Origin: Pseudonocardia cypriaca
Lineage (GTDB): Bacteria > Actinomycetota > Actinomycetes > Mycobacteriales > Pseudonocardiaceae
Assembly: GCF_006717045.1 (NCBI RefSeq)
Contig: NZ_VFPH01000003.1
Coordinates: forward strand, 62,001-126,000
DNA: 64,000 nucleotides
Reading direction: 5' to 3'
Shown here: one piece after another, positions 15,780 through 24,853 of the stretch
Layout: every line of letters begins with the position of its first letter
Numbering within the stretch: position 1 is the stretch's first letter
Made by a program: the position numbers and the translations under genes
Notes under the pieces: generated by a model
The model's input: only the letters and a program-made list of their open reading frames with translations
Told to the model about the DNA's origin: nothing
Databases searched by the model: none

Positions 15780-17329
15780 GCGGCTCCCTCCGCATCGGCG
15801 CCGGTCATCGCGGCCCCCAGCTCCTCGGGTGTGACGGTGGCCGGGTCGGCGTCGGCGACGAGCCGTCCCCGCAGCATCACCTTGATCGTGTCGGACAGCC
15901 CGATCAGCTCGTCCAGGTCGGCGCTCACGAGGAGCACCGCGAGGCCTTCCGCACGGGCGCGCCGCAGCACGTCCCAGATCCCGGCCTGCGCGCCGACGTC
16001 CACGCCGCGGGTCGGGTGGGCGGCGATCAGCAGCACCGGGTCGCCGGAGAGCTCGCGGCCGACCACCAGCTTCTGCTGGTTACCGCCGGACAGGGCCGCG
16101 GCCGGCACGTCGACACCGGGCGTCCGCACGTCGAACTCCTCGACGATGCGCTCGGTGTCGCGCCGCGCGGCCGCCCGGTCGAGCACGCCGAGCAGCCCGC
16201 CGGAGGCCACCGGCCTGCGGCTCTGGTAACCGAGGATCCGGTTGACCCACAGCGGCTGGGTGGCGAGCAGCCCGTGGCGCGTGCGGTCCTCCGGCACGTA
16301 CCCGATGCCCGCCTCGCGGCGCTGCAGCGTGTGGGCCCGGGTGATGTCCTTGCCGTCGAGCACGATCGTGCCGCCGCTCGCGCGTCGCATCCCCATGATC
16401 GTCTCGACGAGCTCGGTCTGCCCGTTGCCCTCGACGCCCGCGATCCCGAGCACCTCGCCCGCCCGCACCACGAGGTCCACCCCGTCGAGCACCGGGCGGC
16501 CGCCGCCCTCGGCGTCGAGGGTGAGCCCGGTGACCCGCAGCACGTCGCGGTCGGTCACCGTCGACTCGCGCGTCTCCGGGCTCGGGAGCTCGCTGCCGAC
16601 CATCATCTCCGCGAGCTGGCGGCTCGTCACCGCCTTCGGGTCGGCGCTGCCGACGCACGCCCCGCGACGGATCACGGTGACGGTGTCGGCGATGGCCCGC
16701 ACCTCGTCGAGCTTGTGGGAGATGAAGACGAACGTGAAGCCCTCCTCGCGCATCCTGCGCAGGGTGGCGAACAGCTCCTCGACCTCCTGCGGGACCAGGA
16801 CCGCGGTCGGCTCGTCGAGGATCACGGTGCGGGCTCCGCGGTAGAGCACCTTGAGGATCTCGACGCGCTGCCGGTCGGCCACCCCGAGCCGCTCGACGAG
16901 GACGTCCGGCCGGGCGCGCAGCCCGACCGTGCCCTCCAGCTCGGCGATGCGCTGCCGGGCCGTGGCACCCATGCCGTGCAGCCCCTCCGCTCCGAGCAGG
17001 ATGTTCTCGGCGACGGTGAGGTTGTCGGCCAGCATGAAGTGCTGGTGCACCATGCCGATGCCGGCCTTGATCGCGTCGGCGGGCGACCGGAAGTGCACCA
17101 CCTCCCCGTCCACGGAGATGGTGCCCTCGTCGGGCTGCTGCATCCCGTAGAGGATCTTCATCAGCGTCGACTTGCCTGCGCCGTTCTCCCCGCACAGGGC
17201 GTGCACCTCGCCGCGGCGCACGCGCAACGAGATGTCGCTGTTGGCGACGACACCGGGGAAGCGTTTGGTGATCCCCGCGAGCTCCACGGCGTACTCGCCG
17301 CGCGGTGGCGCGGTATCGGCTACGGCCAT
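15776..17329 (-). CDS. Nucleoside ABC transporter ATP-binding protein with two NBDs (NupO/RbsA-like)
   Basis: 517 residues from the ATG at 17329, preceded by GGAGGG; an in-frame longer reading has no family similarity. Two tandem ATPase domains. NBD1 has Walker A GENGAGKST and Walker B VILDEPTAVL, with a signature region around LGVADRQRVEILKVLYRGAR. NBD2 has GVEGNGQTEL as its altered Walker A, ALSGGNQQKLVVGRELSGDP, and LIAAHPTRGVD in place of the Walker B catalytic Glu (H for E). This asymmetry is usual for sugar/nucleoside CUT2-type ATPases. It energises the two following permeases. An 88-bp gap with a strong hairpin separates it from the lipoprotein gene. Confidence 0.95.
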   Translation of the reverse strand: MAVADTAPPRGEYAVELAGITKRFPGVVANSDISLRVRRGEVHALCGENGAGKSTLMKILYGMQQPDEGTISVDGEVVHFRSPADAIKAGIGMVHQHFMLADNLTVAENILLGAEGLHGMGATARQRIAELEGTVGLRARPDVLVERLGVADRQRVEILKVLYRGARTVILDEPTAVLVPQEVEELFATLRRMREEGFTFVFISHKLDEVRAIADTVTVIRRGACVGSADPKAVTSRQLAEMMVGSELPSPETRESTVTDRDVLRVTGLTLDAEGGGRPVLDGVDLVVRAGEVLGIAGVEGNGQTELVETIMGMRRASGGTIVLDGKDITRAHTLQRREAGIGYVPEDRTRHGLLATQPLWVNRILGYQSRRPVASGGLLGVLDRAAARRDTERIVEEFDVRTPGVDVPAAALSGGNQQKLVVGRELSGDPVLLIAAHPTRGVDVGAQAGIWDVLRRARAEGLAVLLVSADLDELIGLSDTIKVMLRGRLVADADPATVTPEELGAAMTGADAEGAA

Positions 17330-17356
17330 TCCCTCCAGCCTTTCGGGGATGTACGC

Positions 17357-17387
17357 GGGGGCCGGGATCCGTGTGGACCCGGCCCCC
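17357..17387 (-). terminator. Intercistronic hairpin between lipoprotein and ATPase genes
   Basis: Arms GGGGGCCGGG (17357-17366) and CCCGGCCCCC (17378-17387) are perfect 10-bp complements around 11 bases, with no T-run. Placed just after the binding-lipoprotein gene of an ABC operon, it probably protects the upstream message or terminates partially, giving more lipoprotein than transporter. Confidence 0.7.
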
Positions 17388-17417
17388 GATGGTGCCCCAC
17401 GCGTGAGGTGCCGTGCG

Positions 17418-18575
17418 CTACTGCCGCTCGCTGGGCACCTTGATGTCGCCCTTGATGATCGCGGCCTTGTAGGCGTCCAGCTGGTCGGCGATGTCGTCGA
17501 CCTTGCCGCCGGAGGTGGAGTAGCCGACACCGTCGACGGAGAGGTCGAACGCCTTCGGCAGCGAGCCAGTTGCGCCGGCTGCCACCGCGTTGATGTAGTT
17601 GAACACCGCGACGTCGACGCGCTTGAGCATCGAGGTCATGATCACCTCGTTGACCGGCGGCGCGACCGTGTTGTACTGGTCGGAGTCGACGCCGATCGCG
17701 AGCTTCTGCGCGTCCGGCTTCGTCGCCGTGTTGACGGCCTCGAACACGCCCTGGCCGGAGGCGCCCGCCGCCTGGTAGACGATGTCGGCTCCGCCGTCGA
17801 GCTGGCCGCGGGCCACCTCGGTGCCGCGGGCCGAGTCGTTGAAGCCGGAGAAGTCACCGGCCGGGCTGATGTAGTCGACGTCGACCTCGATGTTCGGCGC
17901 CACTGCCTTCGCGCCTGCCACGTAGCCCGCCTCGAACTTGTGGATCAGCGGGGTGTCGACGCCACCCACGAAGCCGATCTGGCAGGACTTCGTCTTCAAC
18001 GCGGCAGCTGCGCCCACGAGGAACGAGCCCTGCTCCTCCGCGAAGACCAGCGGGGTGACGTTCGGCAGCTCGACCGTGGAGTCGTCGACGATCGCGAACT
18101 GCACCTGCGGGTTCTCCGTGGCGACGGCCTTCAGCGCAGTCGCGTACTTGAAGCCCACCGCGATGATCGGGTTGAAGCCGTCGGCGACGAGCTGGCGCAG
18201 GCGGGTGGCCGCCGCGTCCTCGCTCTCGTTCTCGGCAGCGGCGAGCTCGCGCGTGTTGGTCTGCACCAGGCCGAGGTCGCTGATCGCCTTCTCGAGCCCG
18301 GCGGCCGCCGAGTCGTTGAACGACAGGTCGCCGCGGCCCCCGATGTCATAGGCCATTCCCACCTTCAACGCGCTTGCGTCGGCGTTGGGGGCGATCGGTG
18401 CCGGGGTCGCGGCGGCGCCACCGGCTGCCGCCGGAGCGGGGTTGCGGGTGCACTCGGTGCCGGCCGCGCCGCCACCGCCCTGCTGCTGGCCGCCCGTGTC
18501 GCGAGCGCAGCCCGTCACCACCAGTGCGCTGGTCAGCACGGCGGCTGCCAGAACGAATCCTCGACTGATCCGCAA
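17418..18575 (-). CDS. BMP-family nucleoside-binding lipoprotein
   Basis: 385 residues from a TTG start at 18575, chosen because GGAGAGG sits at normal spacing, no ATG/GTG is nearby, and the signal peptide (RISRGFVLAAAVLTSALVV) then begins properly with lipobox VTGC. The BMP/PnrA fold is clear: KVGMAYDIGGRGDLSFNDSA, FNPIIAVGFKYATALKAVA, GQLDGGADIVYQAAGASGQG and VDSDQYN. A Gly/Ala/Pro-rich tether (~25-60) follows the lipid cysteine. It binds purine/pyrimidine nucleosides outside the membrane for the adjacent double-NBD transporter. First gene of the cluster; its promoter lies in the 196-bp gap shared with the divergent carboxypeptidase gene. Confidence 0.94.
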   Translation of the reverse strand: MRISRGFVLAAAVLTSALVVTGCARDTGGQQQGGGGAAGTECTRNPAPAAAGGAAATPAPIAPNADASALKVGMAYDIGGRGDLSFNDSAAAGLEKAISDLGLVQTNTRELAAAENESEDAAATRLRQLVADGFNPIIAVGFKYATALKAVATENPQVQFAIVDDSTVELPNVTPLVFAEEQGSFLVGAAAALKTKSCQIGFVGGVDTPLIHKFEAGYVAGAKAVAPNIEVDVDYISPAGDFSGFNDSARGTEVARGQLDGGADIVYQAAGASGQGVFEAVNTATKPDAQKLAIGVDSDQYNTVAPPVNEVIMTSMLKRVDVAVFNYINAVAAGATGSLPKAFDLSVDGVGYSTSGGKVDDIADQLDAYKAAIIKGDIKVPSERQ

Positions 18576-18771
18576 GGGAGACCTCTCCTGTTCCGGCCTG
18601 GGACGACGGTGGGGAACCGTATCCGAGGGCCGCCGGTGTTCACATGATCGACCGCGGGGCGTGACCGAATCGTCGACTCCGGAGCGTGACGGGCTGAGCG
18701 CGTCCCCCATTCGATGATCATCGTCGCTTTCGCTCGGCGGATGCGGTCGGGCTCGATCTACAGTCGATGGC

Positions 18772-19929
18772 GTGCGATGGGTCGCAACGGTGACGGTGCT
18801 GCTCGCACTGGCGTGCCCGGCCGTCACGGTCGCGAAACCGCAGCCGGTGGCGAGCGTGACGGTCGGCTGCGCGAGCCAGCAGGTCCCACCCGGCCCGCCG
18901 GTCGAGGAGGAGAAGGCCGCCCCGGCATCCGCCCCGCTGCCCTGGCCGCCCGAACCGGTGGGCGGGCCGCAGATGGGCACGTGCGACCGGATCGGCCCGG
19001 ACGGCGCTCCCGATCTGACCGCCGCCTCGTGGGTGCTCGCCGACCTCGACACCGGCGCTGTGCTCGCCGCGCGCGCCCCGCACGCCCGGCACCGCCCCGC
19101 GTCGACGCTGAAGGTGCTCACCGCGCTCACCGCCGTGCGGGAGCTGAACCCCGACCGGGTGGTCCAGGGCACCGCCGAGGACCAGGCGATCGACGGCAGC
19201 AAGGCCGGCATCGGCCCCGGCGGGCAGTACACGGTGCGCCAGCTGCTCGCCGGCCTCCTGCTCAACTCGGGCAACGACACCGCGGAGGCGCTGGCCCGCA
19301 CCATGGGCGGTGACGGCCCCACGATCGCCAAGATGACCGTCACGGCGCACGAGCTGGGCGCCCTCGACACCCGCCCCGCCACCCCGTCCGGGCTCGACGG
19401 GCCGGGCATGGCCAGCTCGGCGTACGACCTCGCCCTGATCTTCCGGGCGGCGATGCGCGAACCCCTGTTCGCCGAGACGACCGGGCTGCACTCGATCCCG
19501 TTCCCCGGCTACGGCGACCACCCCGGGTTCGTGCTCTACAACAGCAGCAAGCTGCTCGCCCACTACGAAGGCACGATCGGCGGCAAGACCGGATTCACCG
19601 AAGCCGCCCGGCACACGCTCGTCGCCGCGGCCGAGCGGGGCGGGCGACGCCTCGTCGTGGCGCTGATGCGGGGCGAGCAGTCCCCGACCCCGATGTGGAG
19701 GCAGGGCGCCCGCCTGCTCGACTGGGGGTTCGACCTCCCCGCGACGACGCCCGCGGTCGGCGAGCTCGTGGACGCCGCCCCGGCCCCACCCCCGCCGCCC
19801 GTGGCGGACCCGGCGACCAGCCAGACCCTCGCCCTCAAGCCCGTCCCCCCGCTGCTCCCGGTCGGCCTCGGCGTCCTCGCGGTCACCGGGATGGTCATCG
19901 GCGGCATCGCCCTGCGCCGGCGCCACTGA
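18772..19929 (+). CDS. D-alanyl-D-alanine carboxypeptidase (S11, DacB1-like)
   Basis: 385 residues, GTG start. Signal peptide ~1-21, a Pro-rich spacer, then the penicillin-binding motifs in order: SxxK as STLK in RPASTLKVLTALTAV, SxN as SGN in LLLNSGNDTAEALA, and KTG in GTIGGKTGFTEAARH. A Pro-rich linker and a C-terminal membrane helix (LLPVGLGVLAVTGMVIGGIA) with RRRH anchor it. It trims the terminal D-Ala of peptidoglycan pentapeptides outside the membrane. Divergent from the bmp gene. Confidence 0.95.
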   Translation: MRWVATVTVLLALACPAVTVAKPQPVASVTVGCASQQVPPGPPVEEEKAAPASAPLPWPPEPVGGPQMGTCDRIGPDGAPDLTAASWVLADLDTGAVLAARAPHARHRPASTLKVLTALTAVRELNPDRVVQGTAEDQAIDGSKAGIGPGGQYTVRQLLAGLLLNSGNDTAEALARTMGGDGPTIAKMTVTAHELGALDTRPATPSGLDGPGMASSAYDLALIFRAAMREPLFAETTGLHSIPFPGYGDHPGFVLYNSSKLLAHYEGTIGGKTGFTEAARHTLVAAAERGGRRLVVALMRGEQSPTPMWRQGARLLDWGFDLPATTPAVGELVDAAPAPPPPPVADPATSQTLALKPVPPLLPVGLGVLAVTGMVIGGIALRRRH

Positions 19930-19941
19930 CCGGATTCGCAA

Positions 19942-20106
19942 GACTCGCCCGACCCGAACGGCAGACGCGCGGGCCCATTCGTCAGACTCGCCCGGAAGAA
20001 CGCCGGACCCGCCGGCTCGGACGCAGGACTCGCGCGACGGGGCGAGTCCGACGTTCCAGCACGGCGAGTCCGACGTTCGAACGCGCCGAGTTCCGCGTTC
20101 CGCCTC
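19942..20106. repeat. GCGAGTC/GACTCGC repeat array between convergent genes
   Basis: Fills the gap between the carboxypeptidase and the C45-type gene. Three 22-bp units at 20041-20062, 20063-20084 and 20085-20106 begin GGCGAGTCCGACGTTC (the third is diverged). Upstream, inverted-sense copies of the core (GACTCGCCCG) recur at about the same ~22-bp spacing. No ORF with coding character. Same family as 11478-11590. Confidence 0.75.
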
Positions 20107-21269
20107 AGGCCGGCTGCAGCGCGGGGAGCGGGAACTCGAGCTCGGGGCTGTAGCGCGGGGCTCCGTCCGGGGCGTCACCCAGGTAGAAGTGGGTAGCCAT
20201 CGTGAGGTGTTCGACGTCGAAGACGGTGCGCCACAGCGTTCGGACGGGGTAGGGCGTGTCGGTCGAGGCGTCCACGCGGACGGAGTCGAGGGCCTCGCGC
20301 ATCCGGTCGGCGGAGAGGCGGGTGCCCGCCGAGCGTTCGGCGATCGTCCGGTGGCGGTGGTAGGTCAGCATCGTCTCGTCGGTGTCCTCGGGCAGCGGCC
20401 CCGAGTACCGGTGGAGCAGGTGGTTCGTCACGCAGAGGGCCCCCGCCGTCGGCGCGCACCACGTGCTCGTCGCCCCCGGGCCCCCGTTCCCAGACGAAGG
20501 CGTCCCCGCGGGCGTCGGCCACCAGGTAGTGCAACGGCGTGCCCATGTCGTATTGCTTGGCGGCGTACAGCGCGTCGACCGCATCGGCCGCCGACGCGCA
20601 CGTGTCGAGCAGGAAGCGCGGGATCTGGCTGCTCGACAGCCCCACCTGCGGGCCGGCGTCGACCGGCGGACTCGCGTTCTCCGCGTCGGCCAACAGCAGG
20701 ACCACCGCGAGGCCGTGCTCGTTGATCCCCTCCATGCAGCCGTCGAGCTCGTTCATCGTGAGCACGGTGGTGGCGGGTCCGTCGTCGGGGACGCTCGTGA
20801 TCACGTAGGGCCGCGCGCTCATCGGCATCTCGCCGCTGGCCGGGGCGTCCTCCCCTGCGAGCATCGCGAAGAGCTCCGTCGTGCTGGTGGTGAAGAAGTC
20901 GTAGTTGCGGCCGAGCACGCCGCGACCGTCGACCGTGGCCGGTGGCGGGTAGAAGGTCGCGGAGCAGGCCGATCCCAGCGGGATCCCGCCTGCGCCGTCC
21001 AGGTACACCTCGTCGGTGTCCGGGTCGAGGCCCAGCTCCTCGCCCGCGCCCCGCATCCGGGCCAGGTGCTGCGGCCAGTGGCGGGCGAACCAGGCCCGGC
21101 GCGCGCGGGCCTTGACGGGGTCGGCCGGTGCGGGTGTCCAGCCGTACGTGCGCTGCGCCTCCGCGGCGAGCGCACGCCCGATACCGGCCTCGCTGCCGGA
21201 CGCTGTGACGTGCCGGACGGTCATGAAGTCGGCGGCTCCGCCGGCGACGACCCGGGTGGTGACGGGCAT
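20105..21269 (-). pseudogene. C45-type Ntn-hydrolase (acyl-CoA:6-APA acyltransferase-like), single-base frameshift
   Basis: Start at 21269 behind AGGAGG. The first ~270 residues (to about HVVRADGG) read in one frame with family features: a candidate nucleophile Cys in IPLGSACSATF, NYDFF and MNELDGCMEGINEHGLAV. The expected C-terminal part (CVTNHLLHRYSGPLPEDTDE to SPELEFPLPALQPA) is intact but one frame over. The switch falls at a run of five C at 20440-20444 (G on the coding strand); removing one base restores an uninterrupted protein of ~387 residues. So this is either a recent frameshift or a sequencing error. Such enzymes process or acylate amide substrates after self-cleavage; the true substrate is unknown. 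The GNAT gene precedes it by 12 bp. Confidence 0.85.
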
Positions 21270-21281
21270 AGTTCCTCCTGA

Positions 21282-21812
21282 TCAGGGATGGACGGGGCGC
21301 CACATCGGCCACAGGGTGGGGCCGTCTGGCAGGTGAACGGGGTCGCCGGTGTCGCGGAAGCCGTGCCGCTCGTAGAGGGCTCGACTGCGCTGCGAGGTGG
21401 CCTCCAGGTACGCGGGCAGGCCCTCGGCGTCGGCGCGATCGAGGCGCTCGCGCAGCAGCGCGCCGCCGAGCCCGCGCCCCTGCGCCTCCGGCAGGACGCC
21501 GAGCAGCACCAGGTACAGGTGCGCTGTGCCGGTCGGGTGCCGCGCCTCGGTCAGCTCCATGAAGGTGCGGAGGTGGGCGAACGCGTCCGGGATCGGCTGC
21601 CGTTCACCCACCGGTTCGGTCGGGCGCGGCAGCCACACCGCGGCCGCCGTGCGGTCCGGTGCGACGGCGAGCTCGCCGGCCGCCGCCGAGGCCTCCACGA
21701 GCGGGCCGAAGACGATCTCGGCGGCCAGGTCGGCGGGAAGCAGCCACCGGGCCAGGGGATCGTCGGCGAAGGCCGCAGCCAGCACCCATACCACGGTCTC
21801 GGTCGACGTCAT
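21282..21812 (-). CDS. GNAT-family N-acetyltransferase
   Basis: 176 residues. The acetyl-CoA site is visible as LGVLPEAQGRGLGGALLRER (Q-x-x-G-x-G), followed by LEATSQRSRALYERHGFRDT, the usual end of the fold. Substrate unknown. It is the first gene of a two-gene unit with the C45-like gene and is divergent from the GntR-TetR hybrid regulator gene, 79 bp away, which is its likely regulator. Confidence 0.9.
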   Translation of the reverse strand: MTSTETVVWVLAAAFADDPLARWLLPADLAAEIVFGPLVEASAAAGELAVAPDRTAAAVWLPRPTEPVGERQPIPDAFAHLRTFMELTEARHPTGTAHLYLVLLGVLPEAQGRGLGGALLRERLDRADAEGLPAYLEATSQRSRALYERHGFRDTGDPVHLPDGPTLWPMWRPVHP

Positions 21813-21856
21813 GCGTACACCGTAATCAGACGATCAGATCATGGGCTACACCGCGC

Positions 21857-21877
21857 AGTGTGCTTTGCTTGCGCACT
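21857..21877. promoter_or_regulatory. Candidate operator between GNAT gene and GntR-TetR regulator
   Basis: AGTGTGC-TTTGCTT-GCGCACT: 7-bp arms with one mismatch around seven bases, 14 bp upstream of the regulator ATG in the shared divergent promoter. Fits autoregulation by the adjacent regulator; inferred from position only. Confidence 0.45.
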
Positions 21878-21891
21878 AGTACGGTTTCGCC

Positions 21892-22815
21892 ATGACGGAA
21901 CCGCCGTACCTGCACGTGGCCGCGGCCATCCGCCGGCGGATCGCGACCGGCGCGCTGCGCCCTGGGGACCGGGTGCCCTCCACGCGGCAGGTGGTCCGCG
22001 ATTTCGGAGTGGCGATGGCCACCGCGAGCCGCGCCCTCGCGGTCCTGCGGGACGAGGGCCTCGTGGTCACGCGTCCCGGATCGGGCACCGTCGTGCGCGC
22101 CCCCACGCCGCCGTCCCGCAGGCGGCTGCCGGACCAGGAGCTCGACACGGAGCGGATCGTGGCCACCGCGATGGCCGTGGCCGACGACGAGGGCTTGGAT
22201 GCCGTCTCGATGCGCAGGCTCGCCGCCGAGCTCGGGGTCGGCCCGATGTCGCTGTACCGCCACGTGGCCGGGCGCGACGCGCTGGAACTGCTCCTCGTCC
22301 GCGCCGTGTTCCGGGCGCACCCGTTGCCCGAGCCGGGGCCGCCCGGCTGGCGGGCGAAGCTGGAGCTGGTGTGCCGCCTGCAGTGGCGCGTCTTCCGCGC
22401 CCACCCGTGGCTGGCCGAGCTGATCTCCATGACGAGGCCCGTGCTGATCCCCGAGGCGATGGCGCACACGGAGTGGACGCTGCAGGCACTCGCCGGCCTT
22501 GCCCTGACCGAGGCCGAGCGGGTGCGCGAGGCGCTCACGCTGCCCGCGCTGGTACGGGGCCTGGCCGCCAGCCTCGCGGCGGAGACCCGGGCCGAACGCG
22601 AGACCGGTCAGGACAACGACGAGTGGTGGGCCACCCTCGACGGCGAGGTGCGGACGCTGCTGGGCTCGGGCCGCTTCCCGCACCTGGCCGCGGTCCAGGA
22701 CGGGATGCCCGGGGACATGGACGGGCTGCTGGAGCACGCCGTGGCCCGCCACCTCGACGGCCTGGAGATGCGCCTCCTGCGCGCTACCTCCGCCGGTGGA
22801 TCAACCAGCCGGTGA
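21892..22815 (+). CDS. Hybrid regulator: GntR winged helix fused to a TetR-like module
   Basis: 307 residues. Residues 1-70 are a GntR HTH (YLHVAAAIRRRIATGALRPG, RVPSTRQVVRDFGVAMATAS, then a GLVVTRPGSGTVVR wing). From ~85 a second HTH of TetR type follows (TERIVATAMAVADDEGLDAV, SMRRLAAELGVGPMSLYRHV), with a helical TetR_C-like ligand domain to the end. It therefore carries two different DNA-binding folds in one chain. Likely represses itself and the divergent GNAT/C45 unit. The 3' end overlaps the convergent yihY gene by 32 bp. Confidence 0.9.
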   Translation: MTEPPYLHVAAAIRRRIATGALRPGDRVPSTRQVVRDFGVAMATASRALAVLRDEGLVVTRPGSGTVVRAPTPPSRRRLPDQELDTERIVATAMAVADDEGLDAVSMRRLAAELGVGPMSLYRHVAGRDALELLLVRAVFRAHPLPEPGPPGWRAKLELVCRLQWRVFRAHPWLAELISMTRPVLIPEAMAHTEWTLQALAGLALTEAERVREALTLPALVRGLAASLAAETRAERETGQDNDEWWATLDGEVRTLLGSGRFPHLAAVQDGMPGDMDGLLEHAVARHLDGLEMRLLRATSAGGSTSR

Positions 22816-23794
22816 GCGCGCCTGCACCCAGGAGGCTCAGCGCGGTCGTGGCCGTCGGTCCCTTCCGCAGCACCACCTCCGTGCGCAGCACCGGCGGCTC
22901 CGGAACGGGCACCGGCTCCTCCTGCTCGTTCTCCCGGGCGGTGGCGGCCCACGCCGTGACGAAGAGGACGAAGCGGGACGCGAAGAACACGAAGACCAGC
23001 AGACCGAGGAACGAGCCGAAAACCGCCCCGCTCGGCGACGACGTCACGCTCGCCAGGTAGTAGGTCATGATGATCTTCAGGACCTCGAACCCCACGGCAC
23101 CCAGCAGAGCGGCCTTGGCCGCGCTGCGCAGAGTGGCGTGCTCGCGCGGGAGCCGGGCGATCACCCACAGGAAGATCAGCCAGTTCGCGACGATGCCGAG
23201 CAGGAAACCGAACAGGCCGAGCAGGAACAGGGCCCAGCCCTGGTCTCCGAGCCCGACGAGCCCGAGCAGGGTCTCGGCGAACCCGGCGACCGCACCCGTG
23301 ATGGCGAAGGATCCGACCAGCGCCAGGCCGAGCCCGCCGAGCGTGAGCAGGTCGAACAGGATCCGCTTCGGCAGGGCAGGAACGGCCGGCACCTGCGCCC
23401 ACTGCTCCGAGAGCGCCTCGCGCAGGTTCGACATCCATCCGATTCCGGAGTACAGGGCCGCGAGCAGACCCAGGAACCCGACGGTCCCCCGCTGGTCGAT
23501 CGCCTGCTGGATGACCTGATCGATGGTGTCGCTCAGTCCGGGCGGGACGTTCTCCGTGATCGCGGCCAGCAGCTCGTTCAGCAACTCCGGGTTGAAGAAC
23601 AGCACGTACCCGGCGGCGGCGAACGCGATCATCAGCAGCGGCACCACCGACAGCACGCTGAAGAACGTGATCGCCGCGGCGTAGTGGTCACCGTGGCGCT
23701 CGGTGTAGCGCACGCCGGCCCGCACCATGTGGTCGAGCCACCCGTACCGCGCGCGCAGCCGCTCCAGCTTCGATGGCGTCTCGTCAGCGGCCAC
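22784..23794 (-). CDS. YihY/BrkB-family inner membrane protein
   Basis: 336 residues, GTG start. Six hydrophobic helices; family features are HGDHYAAAITFFSVLSVVPLL, a long loop, GWMSNLREALSEQW and a FLWVIARLPREHATLRSA segment. The C-terminal tail has an acidic PVPVPEPP stretch and a short final helix. The family is not an RNase (an old misannotation); its role in the envelope is unresolved. It follows trpS by 11 bp, an order also remembered for mycobacteria. Confidence 0.92.
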   Translation of the reverse strand: MAADETPSKLERLRARYGWLDHMVRAGVRYTERHGDHYAAAITFFSVLSVVPLLMIAFAAAGYVLFFNPELLNELLAAITENVPPGLSDTIDQVIQQAIDQRGTVGFLGLLAALYSGIGWMSNLREALSEQWAQVPAVPALPKRILFDLLTLGGLGLALVGSFAITGAVAGFAETLLGLVGLGDQGWALFLLGLFGFLLGIVANWLIFLWVIARLPREHATLRSAAKAALLGAVGFEVLKIIMTYYLASVTSSPSGAVFGSFLGLLVFVFFASRFVLFVTAWAATARENEQEEPVPVPEPPVLRTEVVLRKGPTATTALSLLGAGALTGWLIHRRR

Positions 23795-23805
23795 GCGTCA
23801 TCCCA

Positions 23806-24825
23806 TCAGGTCGGCGGCAGAAAACCGATCTTCTCGTGGACGACGGCGAGCGTGGCACCGGCGACCTCACGCGCCCGGGTGGCTCCACGGGCGAGCACGC
23901 GGTCCAGCTCGGCCGGATCGTCCCGGTAGGTACGTACCCGTTCCCGCAGCGGTTCGACGAACTGCGCCACGACCTCGGCAAGATCTTTCTTCAGGTCGCC
24001 GTAGCCCTTGCCCGCATAGTCGGCCTCGATCTCGGAGACCTTCCGGTCGGTGAGCGCCGAGTAGATCGTGAGCAGGTTGGAGATGCCCGGCTTGGCCTCC
24101 GGGTCGAACCGGATCTCCCGCTCGGTGTCGGTGACCGCCGAGCGGATCTTCTTGGCGCTGACCTTGGGCTCGTCGAGCAGCTCGATGATGCCGGCCGGGC
24201 TGGAGGCCGACTTGCTCATCTTGGCGCTGGGGTCCTGCAGGTCCTGGATCTTCGCGTTCCCGCTGGGGATGAACGGCTCCGGCACCGTGAACGCCTTGCC
24301 GAAGCGGGTGTTGAACCGCTGCGCGAGGTCGCGGGTGAGCTCCAGGTGCTGGCGCTGGTCCTCGCCGACCGGCACGCCGTCGGCCTGGTAGAGCAGGATG
24401 TCGGCGGCCTGGAGGATCGGGTAGGTGAAGAGGCCGACGGTGGCGCGGTCGGCGCCCTGACGGGCTGCCTTGTCCTTGAACTGGGTCATCCGGCTCGCCT
24501 CGCCGAAGCCCGTGAGACACCCCAGCACCCACTCGAGCTGCGCGTGCTCGGGCACGTGGGACTGCACGAACAGCGTGCAACGTTCCGCGTCCAGGCCGAG
24601 CGCCAGCAGCTGCGCCACGGCGTTGCGGGTGCGGTCGGCGAGCGTCTTCGGATCGTGCTCGACGGTGATCGCGTGCAGGTCCGGGATGAAGTAGAACGCG
24701 TCGTAGGAGTCCTGCATCGCCACCCACTGGCGGACCGCGCCGAGGTAGTTGCCCAGGTGGAACGAGTCCGCGGTCGGCTGGATGCCGGAGAGCACCCGCT
24801 GGCGACGGTCGGTGGGGGCGGTCAT
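23806..24825 (-). CDS. trpS: Tryptophanyl-tRNA synthetase
   Basis: 339 residues from the ATG at 24825 (MTAPTDRRQRVLSGIQPTAD), the family's usual start and length; longer in-frame readings run into the palindrome upstream. Class I motifs: HIGH-equivalent in SFHLGNYLGAVRQW and KMSKS in AKMSKSASSPAG, plus DLHAITV and QAADILLYQADGVPVGEDQ. It charges tRNA-Trp. Co-transcribed with yihY. Upstream lies a ~174-bp imperfect palindrome. Confidence 0.97.
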   Translation of the reverse strand: MTAPTDRRQRVLSGIQPTADSFHLGNYLGAVRQWVAMQDSYDAFYFIPDLHAITVEHDPKTLADRTRNAVAQLLALGLDAERCTLFVQSHVPEHAQLEWVLGCLTGFGEASRMTQFKDKAARQGADRATVGLFTYPILQAADILLYQADGVPVGEDQRQHLELTRDLAQRFNTRFGKAFTVPEPFIPSGNAKIQDLQDPSAKMSKSASSPAGIIELLDEPKVSAKKIRSAVTDTEREIRFDPEAKPGISNLLTIYSALTDRKVSEIEADYAGKGYGDLKKDLAEVVAQFVEPLRERVRTYRDDPAELDRVLARGATRAREVAGATLAVVHEKIGFLPPT

Positions 24826-24853
24826 ACCCCCGATTCTCGCAGCTCCCGCGATC

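Noticed and set aside
19942..20106. A CRISPR array
   Set aside because: Units are only ~22 bp, head-to-tail without constant spacers, and no cas gene is present.
20105..20584. A separate 159-residue minus-strand gene
   Set aside because: From about GALCVTNHLL onward it is the C-terminal part of the frameshifted Ntn-hydrolase; the residues before are shadow of the other frame.
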